64,000 nt of DNA from Parabacteroides sp. Marseille-P3160 (GCF_900162725.1 NZ_LT799418.1:251194-315193); one strand, 5' to 3'; positions 31,841 to 40,793 are shown, counted from the stretch's first letter. Notes: a model not told the origin generated them from the sequence alone. Numbers and translations: made by a program.

Positions 31841-34000
31841 TTAATTAATAGCAAAGCTTATTTTTACATGAGCGCTGCGCCCTGCATTTTGAATGCGGTA
31901 ATTGTCAAATACAGCAGCGTCAAAAATATTTTTCATTTCTAAACTAAGAGCTAAAGTTCCGGCTGGATTCAGTTGCCAGGTACATCCTACACTGTGCAAG
32001 TTTTGATTAGGAATGATTAACGCATCTACATTCACACCCGGTTTTCCCCATAAACCTAGAAATCCATCGGGTTCATATTCTTTGGGGATATAATTCAAGT
32101 AATATTCACGCACAAAACCGTAATTCCAATAAATAGAAAGCTGGTCTTGTTTTCGTATTACATTGTTGAATAGAATATTAGCTCCTATGTTTGCAAAGAA
32201 ATAAGGAGTGTTGCGAAGGCGTGCATCTTCATAAGCAGCATCCGATTGTCCAAAAAGGCGAAAATCCTGATAAGTGAAATTACCGTTTATCTTTAATCGA
32301 CGGAAAAAAGTATATGCAATATCAAACTCCATCCCGAGTCCTTTTACTTTATTTACATTCTGGTATTTCCCTAGAATTCCGGTATTAATCAGAAGAATCA
32401 GATCGTATGTCCGTCGATAAAATAAATTCAAATCTGCCGTAAGAGAAGACGGTGTTGAATAATACGCTCCTAAATTAAGGTTGTAACTACGTTCGGGTTT
32501 AAGTAAAAAATTTGATGCAATGAATGAACCATCACCAAAAAAATCGGATTGTTCGGGAAGACGAACCGTTGACTCTGTGGACATGCGGATAAATGAATAT
32601 TCGGAAAAGGAATATTTTATAGCTTCACCTACACCAAAACGGTCTGTAGACTGCTTATCCCAACCTTCTTCTTCCGAAGCATAAGAACCACTATACCCCT
32701 TGCCCTTTGCTTTAAAATATTTAAATAAAAGATTGTTTGTTAACTTTCCCTCCATGAAAAATGATTTCAAGCCTAAGGCCAATACAAGTTTTTCGTATTT
32801 GGCAGGAGTAGACAATACATCCTCTCCAGATTGAGGATAAGTATCGCCAAACGGATTGGATCCGGTACGAGTAATTTTCGAATAAACAACATTCAATTCC
32901 GCCTCATGAGAAGGATGTAAACGAAAAGAGGCATTTGAACGAGAGATAAAGTTCTCATATTGAAGCTTTGTCAAACTTCCATCATTAGTTGCTTCTCCAT
33001 TTCGCGAAGGAACAGAAGTGAAATTGCCATACCAATCATAGACCCCTTTTATTGTATCGGTATAATTTGTATACAAAGTATTATATACAAGGAACTGATC
33101 AAGCTTAAGCCGATTATCAAATAGTTTCTTTTGATATCTTATAGTCGGAATTACGGAATGAGCACCACTAACAACTTTACCAAAAGGCGTATCCATTGTC
33201 ACTCCATAATTATTATCCCGATCTATATTGAAATACGTTAATCCGAAACGTAGTTCATCTGCCCATTTCTGATTACGGACACCCCCAAATAGCTCTCCAT
33301 ATATATTTGTAAAGCGATTATGGAATAAAGGTAATTTTTCGCGATGGCTCACAGCTGTTTCAGAATCAACGATCGGCACAGATACCTCATAATCATTATC
33401 GGAATGATTATAAAAGAAATCTCCACCAATGAAAAATTTACCAGAAGCATCTGTTGCTGAAGTCAGCAAAGATACACGATGTGTGTTAAAAGAACCATAT
33501 TGGTAAGACGCATCTAAATTCCGGCGAGTGACACTCTGTTTCGTTACTATATTCACGCCTCCACCTAATGCGTCAGCACCCAAAGCTGTAGGTAAAACTC
33601 CCTTATAAACTTCAATCCGGTCAATTTGGTTTATAGGTACAATAGAAAAGCTGAAAGCAGATCCCAAATAATCCATCGGAATGCCATCCTTAAAGTATTT
33701 GATCGCTTTCCCTTCAAATCCATTCATCATTAAATTTACACTGGACCCCAGTCCTCCTGTTTGTCGTACCCTTAACCCTACTGTCCGATTCATGAGTTCC
33801 GATAGATTAGCCGTTTGCGCACTGACAGATTTTACATCGACAACTGTTGTTTTAATGGCTTGTTGTTCTATTATTTTTGATTTAGAAGCACCTGTTACTA
33901 ATACTTCTTTCAGATTTATATTTTTTATTGTATCATTTTGAGCAAAACCATGACTTATAACGAGCAAAAACAAAACTGATAAAAGAAACCTCATTCCCAT
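31841..34000 (-). CDS. TonB-dependent receptor (XusA-like)
   Basis: 719 residues. Signal peptide MRFLLSVLFLLVISHGFAQ (second Met, at 33994, may be the start), then a plug domain from LKEVLVTGASKSK through GLRVRQTGGLGSSVNLMMNG, IDRIEVYKGVLPTALGADALGGGVNIVTK, and a 22-strand barrel with aromatic C-terminal strand (SAHVKISFAIN). No carboxypeptidase-regulatory N-domain, so it is not SusC-like. It imports ferric siderophore across the outer membrane using TonB energy. A TATTTTTG (-7 type) at 34009-34016 on the minus strand lies very close to the start. First gene of the operon; a divergent AraC regulator gene faces it. Confidence 0.9.
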   Translation of the reverse strand: MGMRFLLSVLFLLVISHGFAQNDTIKNINLKEVLVTGASKSKIIEQQAIKTTVVDVKSVSAQTANLSELMNRTVGLRVRQTGGLGSSVNLMMNGFEGKAIKYFKDGIPMDYLGSAFSFSIVPINQIDRIEVYKGVLPTALGADALGGGVNIVTKQSVTRRNLDASYQYGSFNTHRVSLLTSATDASGKFFIGGDFFYNHSDNDYEVSVPIVDSETAVSHREKLPLFHNRFTNIYGELFGGVRNQKWADELRFGLTYFNIDRDNNYGVTMDTPFGKVVSGAHSVIPTIRYQKKLFDNRLKLDQFLVYNTLYTNYTDTIKGVYDWYGNFTSVPSRNGEATNDGSLTKLQYENFISRSNASFRLHPSHEAELNVVYSKITRTGSNPFGDTYPQSGEDVLSTPAKYEKLVLALGLKSFFMEGKLTNNLLFKYFKAKGKGYSGSYASEEEGWDKQSTDRFGVGEAIKYSFSEYSFIRMSTESTVRLPEQSDFFGDGSFIASNFLLKPERSYNLNLGAYYSTPSSLTADLNLFYRRTYDLILLINTGILGKYQNVNKVKGLGMEFDIAYTFFRRLKINGNFTYQDFRLFGQSDAAYEDARLRNTPYFFANIGANILFNNVIRKQDQLSIYWNYGFVREYYLNYIPKEYEPDGFLGLWGKPGVNVDALIIPNQNLHSVGCTWQLNPAGTLALSLEMKNIFDAAVFDNYRIQNAGRSAHVKISFAIN

Positions 34001-34077
34001 TTTTTTTACAAAAATAGCCGAGGCAATAGCACCCGAATATCATCTAAGGGATTATCAACAACGTGAAACGGATTTTC

Positions 34078-34085
34078 TATATTTG
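34078..34085 (+). promoter_or_regulatory. -7 promoter element of the AraC gene
   Basis: TATATTTG matches TAnnTTTG and lies 20 nt before the ATG at 34105. It argues that the upstream in-frame ATG at 34063 is not the start. Confidence 0.55.
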
Positions 34086-34104
34086 CATAAATATAAATGA
34101 AGTA

Positions 34105-35106
34105 ATGAAACGGAAATATAGTTTTAAAGATATCGACCAGTATTTAGCAGAAGATATTCCGGCCAGCTATAATATAAAAGAACACATAGAGGATTCTTTT
34201 ATTGAGTGTGACAGTTCTTTAGACTATAATTACATATCCGGGACACTCAGAAAAATAAAAATAAATGGAATATCTATCGATTACGTTGATGTTAAACACA
34301 AAGAACCGATAGAAATGGAGATCAAGCAAGATGGAGAGCATCTGGAGATTGGTTTTGAATTAGAAGGTCATAAACATTATATACAAAAGAATGGTGATTG
34401 CTTAGAAACCCTTAATGGACGATATAGCTTTTTTTATTTTAAGGAATTGGACGGAACGCTTTCTTTCTTCCCTGAAAAAGGAATTAGACGCTGTCTTGAA
34501 ATCGAATTGTCGATCCCTTTTTTGAAAAGATTACTAAATAATGACCTTAGTGTATTGGGAGAGTTTGGCGAGAAACTGCAGAAAAAAGAAAATGCTGTTT
34601 TTATCAATAACTCAACCATCAGTTTACAGATGAGACACATTCTTAAAGAATTAATTGACCCATCACAGAAACTATCAGGAGTATTACGAAAAGTTTCCAT
34701 TGAATCTCAAATCAATGATTTGATTTTACTCGTCGTTTTGCAGGTAAAAGAAATGTCACAATATGCCTTAACCATTTCAACTTTGTCGCAGGAAGATATA
34801 AATAAAATACACAATGCAAGAGAGATCATCATCAAAAGAATTGACGATCCTTGTTCCTTGATCGAGTTGGCCCGACTTTCGGGAATCAATGATTTTAAAT
34901 TAAAGAAAGGATTTAAGGAAGTTTTTGGGACAACGGTATTTAAATACTTGTTTGATGAACGAATGGAGCGTAGTAAAACTCTTATTCTGGACGGAAAACT
35001 TACAATCTCTGAAATTGCATTCATGGTAGGATATAAAAATCCAGCACATTTTACAGCTGCATTTAAACGAAAATTCGGATATCTACCCAGTGATTTAAAA
35101 AAATGA
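34105..35106 (+). CDS. AraC-family transcriptional regulator next to the iron operon
   Basis: 333 residues from the ATG at 34105 (MKRKYSFKDIDQYLAED). The N-terminal domain has the layout of PchR-type regulators. The C-terminal double HTH is clear: CSLIELARLSGINDFKLKKGFK and LTISEIAFMVGYKNPAHFTAAF, ending KRKFGYLPSDLKK. PchR-like regulators activate siderophore-receptor genes when bound to ferric siderophore. Divergent from the xusA-like gene with about 100 bp between, so it probably controls that operon. Only gene on the plus strand in the islands. Confidence 0.88.
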   Translation: MKRKYSFKDIDQYLAEDIPASYNIKEHIEDSFIECDSSLDYNYISGTLRKIKINGISIDYVDVKHKEPIEMEIKQDGEHLEIGFELEGHKHYIQKNGDCLETLNGRYSFFYFKELDGTLSFFPEKGIRRCLEIELSIPFLKRLLNNDLSVLGEFGEKLQKKENAVFINNSTISLQMRHILKELIDPSQKLSGVLRKVSIESQINDLILLVVLQVKEMSQYALTISTLSQEDINKIHNAREIIIKRIDDPCSLIELARLSGINDFKLKKGFKEVFGTTVFKYLFDERMERSKTLILDGKLTISEIAFMVGYKNPAHFTAAFKRKFGYLPSDLKK

Positions 35107-35213
35107 TTCTCTCATAAGAATAGAAATCACGTAAATTACCCTCATAAGTAAAATTACATTTTCTATTAACTCCTTGAGGTGCAAGGTTTCCTGCTTTATG
35201 ACATACTTGTACT

Positions 35214-35290
35214 CTTCGTTTTATCGCAGATCAAATTAATTAATATTTGCAAAACACACTGAATTACACTCTAAAAGCTTTGTTTTTTAC
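35214..35290 (+). repeat. First copy of a ~75-bp imperfect direct repeat
   Basis: From CTTCGTTTTATC through AAATTAATTAATATT and CTCTAAAAGCTTTGTTTTTTA this matches 41690-41768 at roughly 84% by eye. It lies in the 280-bp gap after the AraC gene; the remainder of that gap also holds an unrecognised fragment reading DGGDDTNWCRKKYRESLEAL in one minus frame. Confidence 0.65.
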
Positions 35291-35386
35291 TTGTTTCCAG
35301 TTTGTGCCTTGCTTTTATTCCTAAAGCTTCCAGAGATTCCCTATATTTTTTTCTGCACCAATTCGTGTCATCTCCTCCGTCAATAG

Positions 35387-36117
35387 TCAGTTGGTATTTG
35401 TCCTGCTCTTTCTAGCTACAAATGAAAAGCCATTGCCATGTTCTAATAAAAACGATTGTAAATACGTTATTAATGCACTTTCTAAATCTTTTTCACAGTA
35501 AGAGGCATCACCCTTCAGACCTAAGAACTCCAACACTATCGGGTCTTTAATTATCTCAGAAGGTTGTTCCGGAATCCTTTGTTTGCGTACTACAGCCCAA
35601 ACTGCTTCTTTGTCATTGCTTAACAATAATCTTTCGTATAAGCCCGAATTTATCCGGCGTTCTAACTCTCTGCCAGTCCAATTATTATTGGCTGCTTCTA
35701 ATGCATAATATTCCCGCTTATCTTCATTGTCAATCTGTATTAGAAGACGATACTGTGACCAATTGAATGGAGGCGGTATCAAAAGGAAATCCTGCAAAAA
35801 TTCATAACTATGAATGTGCACATTCATAGTTATGATTGCGTTCGTTCATAGTTATGGCTGCGTTCATTCATAGTTATCAATTTTTTTAGTTGATAAGCGA
35901 TGACTTTTGACGCATCCTCTTTCGTATATGTTCTGTAAAATTGACGGCAAAAGGCTAATTGTCTATAAGAAAATCCTCTTCCAAATTCAACTTCTAATGT
36001 TGATGCAAGGTTCTGCAATATTTCACTTAACCACTCCGCATCCGCGGTTTCCGTGTATATGCGATATTTAGAGTGAACAAAATTAAGTGCACTGGATGGA
36101 TCAATTGAAGTATACTC
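35387..36117 (-). pseudogene. Broken DUF1016 (YhcG-type PD-(D/E)xK nuclease) gene
   Basis: Two pieces on the minus strand. The first (36117-35830) reads AEWLSEILQNLASTLEVEFG, RGFSYRQLAFCRQFYRTY and stops. The second (35827-35387) reads FNWSQYRLLIQIDNEDKREY, GRELERRINSGLYERLLL, DPIVLEFLGLKGDASYCEKD, LESALITYLQSFLLEHGNGF and then stops before the rest of the nuclease domain. An intact protein has these segments in one frame at about 330-350 residues. Both the start and the last third are missing, and CATTCATAGTTATG repeats fill the middle. Non-functional. Confidence 0.8.
35802..35835. repeat. 34-bp perfect palindrome and two half-copies
   Basis: TCATAACTATGAATG/TGCA/CATTCATAGTTATGA is a perfect palindrome, followed by two direct half-copies (GTTCATAGTTATG near 35844 and CATTCATAGTTAT near 35866). 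The same half-site forms the palindrome at 603-646. It interrupts the DUF1016 pseudogene. Confidence 0.75.
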
Positions 36118-36290
36118 AATAATTTAGCGTAAATCCGAATCTTTTTTTGCTTCTAACCGGATTTTGGAATTGATCCTTAAAATATAATTATCAATAAAAT
36201 AAGAGTGTTAGATATCAACTATCGTTTGAATTTGTTATCAGAAGCATTTAGGATAGTATCCCGGATTATAATTGTATCTATAATAAAGTT

Positions 36291-36731
36291 TTAAGTTATG
36301 TTCTTTGAAAAAAGATATGCTCTATTTTCAAAGCCTTTTCTTTTATAAAACTCATGGGCTGCTTCTCTATGAAATGCAGAATCTAATTCCACTCTTTTAC
36401 AATCATTTTTCTTAGCTTCTACAATTATTTTATTCAATAAAAGGGTGGCTATGCCTTTTTTCCTATAATCCTGATCAACTATAAGTTCGTCAATATGGGA
36501 CAAATTACCACATTGCCATAGATTATTCTTTATATATAAAGATACGAAGCCGATAATTTTGTTATCCTTAGTGGCTGCAACTAAATAAGTCTGGTTGTTA
36601 GATCTAAGTCCTTTTAAATAAATTTGTTCCATTGCTAATTTATCTAATGACTGATTTGGCCAAAGTTGTTTCAGCAATTCAAATATTTGGTCAAAATCTT
36701 CTTCTTGAGATAGTTTTATATTAATTTCCAT
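36291..36731 (-). CDS. GNAT family N-acetyltransferase
   Basis: 146 residues, one GNAT domain: LSHIDELIVDQDYRKKGIATLLLNKIIVEA (acetyl-CoA loop RKKGIAT) and CKRVELDSAFHREAAHEFYKRKGF. This resembles the aminoglycoside 6'-acetyltransferase/RimI-like group, but the substrate cannot be assigned. It starts 2 nt after the stop of the upstream GNAT fusion gene, so the two are cotranscribed. No genes seen in 36118-36290. Confidence 0.88.
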   Translation of the reverse strand: MEINIKLSQEEDFDQIFELLKQLWPNQSLDKLAMEQIYLKGLRSNNQTYLVAATKDNKIIGFVSLYIKNNLWQCGNLSHIDELIVDQDYRKKGIATLLLNKIIVEAKKNDCKRVELDSAFHREAAHEFYKRKGFENRAYLFSKNIT

Positions 36732-36733
36732 AT

Positions 36734-37549
36734 CTAAATTAATTCTTCTATTATAGATTCTCCATACGACATATTTCCATTAAGCCATTTCCATGATTTG
36801 TATATGCGTAATCCGGTATCCGGAAGCTTTTCCAACCTACTTTTACATTCGCCGATTCGGATATCACCATTTGTATTCAGATGTTGATAAGTAAAATAGA
36901 TCTGGTCGGATTCAATAAATTTACCGATTAATGTACCTCTTTCGATATCACCTCCCGAATATGAACCCCATATGGATTGCCCTTTCTGGTGAAACTTGAA
37001 GCAAGTCTCATTTGAAACTTCTCCATTCTCTGTCTTGGAAGTAGAAACGAATATCCGATCATTCAGATTAAAATCTGAATTATTATCAGATTCAATATCT
37101 TTTGTCATTACCTGATAGCATAGAACCTTTCCATTTTCAACAGAATTTTCATAATACTCAATTGGCTTATATCCTCTTTTTATGTAAATATTAAATGCAG
37201 GGAGAGAAGAATCCAGGGAAATGCTATTATGTTTTTCCGATATCTTTTCTTCTAAAAAATCCATTATTTGCGTTCCATATCCCTTTCCCTGATATTGCGG
37301 AAGGACGAAAACCCGATTCATACAATTTTCGACTATTGTTCCTGTACCGATGTGTTCATCATCATTGGAGAGTAAATATACATCTCCATTTTCCAAATCA
37401 TGAACTATATTCTCTTCGTTGTGATGGTTCAGGAAGAATTCAACAACTTCCTGAGGGTAATAATTAGGATATATCTCAGATATTGTTTCATAGACAATTT
37501 TCTGGATAGCATTCAAATCCTGAATTGTAGCTTTTTGTATCATATACAT
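36734..37549 (-). CDS. GNAT acetyltransferase fused to a C-terminal beta domain
   Basis: 271 residues. N-terminal GNAT domain (1-150): NRVFVLPQYQGKGYGTQIMD (QGKGYG acetyl-CoA loop) and SLDSSLPAFNIYIKRGYK. The C-terminal 110 residues (FVSTSKTENGEVSNETCFKF, GSYSGGDIERGTLIGKF, WKWLNGNMSYGESIIEEL) match small stand-alone Bacteroidales proteins often labelled n-acetylglutamate synthase, a label I consider doubtful. A fusion with a GNAT enzyme suggests the beta domain binds the substrate or a partner. Operon with the following GNAT gene; possibly under the FNR-type box at 37928. Confidence 0.82.
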   Translation of the reverse strand: MYMIQKATIQDLNAIQKIVYETISEIYPNYYPQEVVEFFLNHHNEENIVHDLENGDVYLLSNDDEHIGTGTIVENCMNRVFVLPQYQGKGYGTQIMDFLEEKISEKHNSISLDSSLPAFNIYIKRGYKPIEYYENSVENGKVLCYQVMTKDIESDNNSDFNLNDRIFVSTSKTENGEVSNETCFKFHQKGQSIWGSYSGGDIERGTLIGKFIESDQIYFTYQHLNTNGDIRIGECKSRLEKLPDTGLRIYKSWKWLNGNMSYGESIIEELI

Positions 37550-37558
37550 CGATTTGTA

Positions 37559-37886
37559 TTATATATTGAATTTTGGCAAAGCTTTATGAATAATATATGA
37601 AACCCAATTTCCGGCTTTTGCTCCTTTGTCAAACACCGTATAACCTTCGGCTTTATACCGGTAAGAGATTTTCCATCCATCTCGTTGTTTTACGACATGA
37701 GATAGTTTATTGCGTCATTTACCCTGATATCTTGCATTTTTTGTCCTTCCGAAACAATGCGCATTGATTCTACAATGTTGAGATGATACGATTCAGGAAA
37801 CGATATATCCAATATCTGTTTGGTTATGGGTTTGTCAGCATGTAATCGTTTATATAAATGATGTTTCAAAACATATTCTTTTGAAA
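37559..37886 (-). pseudogene. Broken, unrecognised gene
   Basis: Two frames carry protein-like sequence: HLYKRLHADKPITKQILDIS, FPESYHLNIVESMRIVSEGQ, VNDAINYLMS-stop, and then in another frame VKQRDGWKISYRYKAEGYTV, FDKGAKAGNWVSYIIHKALP. There is no good start codon. I do not recognise the family; a frameshift around 37700 separates the halves. Confidence 0.5.
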
Positions 37887-37896
37887 ACTAATGAAA

Positions 37897-37941
37897 CAAA
37901 GATAGATATAAAAAAACAACTCTATTCTTGATTTAAATCAA
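37897..37941 (-). promoter_or_regulatory. Promoter with FNR/CRP-type box (second copy)
   Basis: TTGATTTAAATCAA (37928-37941) is a perfect FNR-type palindrome. On the minus strand a TATCTTTG (-7 type, 37904-37897) follows; the box centre lies about 37 nt upstream of that element's end. It would drive the broken gene at 37559-37886 and the GNAT pair beyond. Confidence 0.6.
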
Positions 37942-37950
37942 GGATTAATA

Positions 37951-38739
37951 TTACTCTATGGTCATGTCACCTATCACCTGTGAGGTATAGACCTGTTCGA
38001 CATTCGGATAATCTGTTTTGTATTGATCTTTAAGATCTTCGGCAAACTGAACAGCCATATATGGTAACGATTCGACGGTCGGTTCACTATATTTCATGAA
38101 AATAAATGTACGGTTGATATCGTTGTAATGCAAGGTGTAGCTAGTATAGAAATAACTTTCATCATCATACCTGACAATCACTCGCTCAAAAGTACCTTTT
38201 ATACCATCCTGATCATACTTTTCAGGATAAATAAAAACAACCCCTTCCGTCTCATCCTGTTCTTCTCCTTCGGTATATACAAACTTGTAACCACCACCAA
38301 TTTTTACAGGGATTGTTGCAAGCGCTTTTGCTTTCAGTTCTTTTTGTTCTGCGACGGTCATAGCATCGCCAACAACTGTAGCATCCAATTTTGAGACAAT
38401 AATATTTTCAGTTTTATAAGCTATGGTTACATTCAGAACATAAGACTCTCCGGATGAATCTTTAATCGTAACGGTAGCATCTCCTACGCCTAATGGTTCA
38501 AATAAAATGTAATTGTTGTAGGTCATCTCCGCTTTTAACAAAGGCGACTCGCAGGAAAAAGAGTAAATCCCATCTCCTCCTATAATAGTAATGCCCCCCT
38601 TTGAGCCATAGTGTAGTTGAATGGTATTATTCTCCACTTCGTGTAAGGATAAAGGTTCGTTAGTATCCTTATCACACGACATCCAACCAAAAGTAGAAAA
38701 CAGGATGAAAAGCGTCCATTGAATTGTTTTGAGTTTCAT
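37951..38739 (-). CDS. Secreted lipoprotein of unknown function under FNR-type control
   Basis: 262 residues. Lipoprotein signal MKLKTIQWTLFILFSTFGWM with Cys at about 22 (WMSC), followed by DKDTNEP. Then an Ig-like/BACON-type beta region (GSKGGITIIGGDGIYSFSCE, GVGDATVTIKDSSGESYVL), and a C-terminal part of about 130 residues (GTFERVIVRYDDESYFYTSY) that I do not recognise. It probably sits in the outer membrane. A Crp/Fnr-family gene lies upstream on the same strand and a TTGATnnnnATCAA box precedes this gene. Confidence 0.75.
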   Translation of the reverse strand: MKLKTIQWTLFILFSTFGWMSCDKDTNEPLSLHEVENNTIQLHYGSKGGITIIGGDGIYSFSCESPLLKAEMTYNNYILFEPLGVGDATVTIKDSSGESYVLNVTIAYKTENIIVSKLDATVVGDAMTVAEQKELKAKALATIPVKIGGGYKFVYTEGEEQDETEGVVFIYPEKYDQDGIKGTFERVIVRYDDESYFYTSYTLHYNDINRTFIFMKYSEPTVESLPYMAVQFAEDLKDQYKTDYPNVEQVYTSQVIGDMTIE

Positions 38740-38780
38740 CTTTATTGAACTTATGTGGTACTAATATTATATTAATTTTA

Positions 38781-38828
38781 CAAAGGTAATAAGCCGGACA
38801 AAAAAATCCTTGATCCAAATCAAGGATT
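38781..38828 (-). promoter_or_regulatory. Promoter with FNR/CRP-type box ahead of the lipoprotein gene
   Basis: A 24-bp palindrome, AATCCTTGAT-CCAA-ATCAAGGATT (38805-38828), contains TTGATCCAAATCAA. On the minus strand TACCTTTG (38788-38781) matches the -7 consensus. Assuming transcription starts about 5 nt beyond it, the box centre is near -41, the class II activator position. The box overlaps the 3' end of the regulator gene. Confidence 0.7.
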
Positions 38829-39395
38829 ACTTGTTGATGATATCTTTTTTCGTATTCGGCTTAGAGTTTCAGGGGTAATTTTTATAAATGACGCTATTTC
38901 CTTTAAACTGACCTGACGCAAAATATCAGGATAGCGATGTATCAGTTTAATATAGCGCTCTTGAGGCGTATCACAATATAAAGAAAGTAGTCTGTCATAT
39001 ACATCAGTAAGATATGTTTCAGCTACCTTAGTCCGAAAATCATTAGCTTTACAATTACTATAATAGTTGTTTAATTCTTTATAAGTAATGATGTAGATTG
39101 TGCTATCTTTAATTGTTTGTATATCAACAACTGAATTTGTTTGGTTCTGAAAAGATCCGTAGTCAGTTACAAAATCATTTTCAAAACTATAACCGACAAT
39201 TTGTTCCTTTCCTTCTGATGTATAATTCAAATAACGAAAAGATCCTTCTATAACAAAACCGACAAATTTACTCTTCTGACCTTTTTGGATAAAAAAATCA
39301 TTCTTTCTATACTTTCTTATTTTTCCTTCTTCCAAAAAGAATTTTGTTAGTTGGGCAATACCGTCGAGTTCAAGATATTTGTTCAAAATAAGCAT
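38820..39395 (-). CDS. Crp/Fnr-family transcriptional regulator
   Basis: 191 residues. N-terminal cyclic-nucleotide-binding-like beta-barrel (FIQKGQKSKFVGFVIEGSFR, GKEQIVGYSFENDFVTDY) without the FNR Fe-S cysteine set, a dimer helix, and a C-terminal HTH (QVSLKEIASFIKITPETLSRIRKKI). The recognition helix reads ETLSR, the E..SR arrangement by which FNR-type proteins read TTGAT. Two TTGATnnnnATCAA boxes flank the next gene. Effector ligand unknown. Confidence 0.88.
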   Translation of the reverse strand: MLILNKYLELDGIAQLTKFFLEEGKIRKYRKNDFFIQKGQKSKFVGFVIEGSFRYLNYTSEGKEQIVGYSFENDFVTDYGSFQNQTNSVVDIQTIKDSTIYIITYKELNNYYSNCKANDFRTKVAETYLTDVYDRLLSLYCDTPQERYIKLIHRYPDILRQVSLKEIASFIKITPETLSRIRKKISSTSNP

Positions 39396-39632
39396 GTGCG
39401 AAATTATTATTACTGATTATGTAACTTTCTCCATATAACATACACCACATCAAAAGACAGATGGTCAAATTGTTTTATATCATTTTTTACGCTAGTTTGT
39501 ATTTATAATCTCAATGGATATCTTTTTCCGCCTAATTCTTTAACATGTTCAGGTGCTGAATTCATTAATTTAACCCCCAAGTTTTTCATGTCTATTATTA
39601 GGATGAATAGCTATTTTCTTGTCTGTGAATAC

Positions 39633-40793
39633 TTATTTATCATCAATGATATGCACTTTATCTACATTAAACCCTGTTCTGATAAATTCTTCCGTTATTA
39701 TTTTTTGTCCTTTGGATTCATTCAACTCTTTATCTTTTTGTAATAGTCCATAATAAATATCGTACCATTCAATTTTATCGGGAAGATTTTCTGTTTTACC
39801 AACAATGTTGTAAAACTGCTCCCGTTGGTTCATGTATGCATTTAGATTCAAGGTCGTTTCAACTACTAATTTATCTACAATATTCTGGCCTAGTTTTTGT
39901 CTGATTCTCCAAAGCGTACCTGCGATAATCATTCCTCCTCTGTGATTGTCTAACCTCTGATAATAGTCTTTATAGCTATTGCTTGCTACATTATAATATT
40001 TGGCGATATTGCTTTCTTTATCATCAATTTTATGCGGATACGAATCTTTCAAAAGTTTTAGCATATTCTCGATATTTAAAGAGTCGGCTGGTGGGTAACC
40101 ATATATCCACGAGGCATTCCGTATCATTTTCGAGGGCAGAGCATCTTCTCCTACAATAGGTGAATTATTTAGAGAGACAGTAAAGTACTCTAATAGACCC
40201 ATATGTACGTACGATAAACCCTTAAATTTTATTCCTAAACTATCTTCGAGCAGCCAAAAAGCCCGATGTCCTATTTCATGAAAAAAAAGAGAGGGCGAAG
40301 GATTGGAATTTTCCTCGAATATATATGTTTTAGGAGATGTAAGAAAAGGAATATCTCCAAGTGTAATTTCAATGTTTTTATATTCCTTTTGTGAGTTAAA
40401 ATCTATCTTGTTATGGAATAAAGAATTGTAATATTCGATAGTTTTATTGATATTGTATACTGTGTAAGCTGTATAATATTCAGGAGAATATGGCTCTATT
40501 TCTTTCTTGAAATCTAATTTAACAGGAGTTGAGTATACTTGTTTTCTATCGGGATTATTATCAATATAGTTTGTGGAGTCTAAAATGGAGAACCTAACTG
40601 ACTCGATATAAGGAGATACTATGTTGCCTTGTTCGTTTATAAAATCTAACAGAATTGTTTCATTACACAGTTTTCCGTCTTTCAGAAAGTTGACATCCAA
40701 TGTTCTCTGTTGGGCAAATATTCCTGTAATATTTGTGGCAGAGAGCACCAATGCCACCCATAAAAATAAAATATAGTAATTTACTCCCCTCAT
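39633..40793 (-). CDS. Secreted zincin-like metallopeptidase
   Basis: 386 residues. Signal peptide MRGVNYYILFLWVALVLSAT...GIFAQ. The sequence SPSLFFHEIGHRAFWLLED carries HExxH (about 171-175), and GLLEYFTVSLNN about 28 residues on offers a Glu as third zinc ligand, as in gluzincins. The rest gives no clear family. It probably acts in the periplasm or outside the cell on unknown proteins. Monocistronic, between a regulator gene and debris near the island end. Very AT-rich compared with the adjacent PUL. Confidence 0.7.
   Translation of the reverse strand: MRGVNYYILFLWVALVLSATNITGIFAQQRTLDVNFLKDGKLCNETILLDFINEQGNIVSPYIESVRFSILDSTNYIDNNPDRKQVYSTPVKLDFKKEIEPYSPEYYTAYTVYNINKTIEYYNSLFHNKIDFNSQKEYKNIEITLGDIPFLTSPKTYIFEENSNPSPSLFFHEIGHRAFWLLEDSLGIKFKGLSYVHMGLLEYFTVSLNNSPIVGEDALPSKMIRNASWIYGYPPADSLNIENMLKLLKDSYPHKIDDKESNIAKYYNVASNSYKDYYQRLDNHRGGMIIAGTLWRIRQKLGQNIVDKLVVETTLNLNAYMNQREQFYNIVGKTENLPDKIEWYDIYYGLLQKDKELNESKGQKIITEEFIRTGFNVDKVHIIDDK

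Noticed and set aside
35802-35878. CRISPR-like array
   Set aside because: Repeats are too few and too close, with no regular spacers; better explained as palindromic repeat units.
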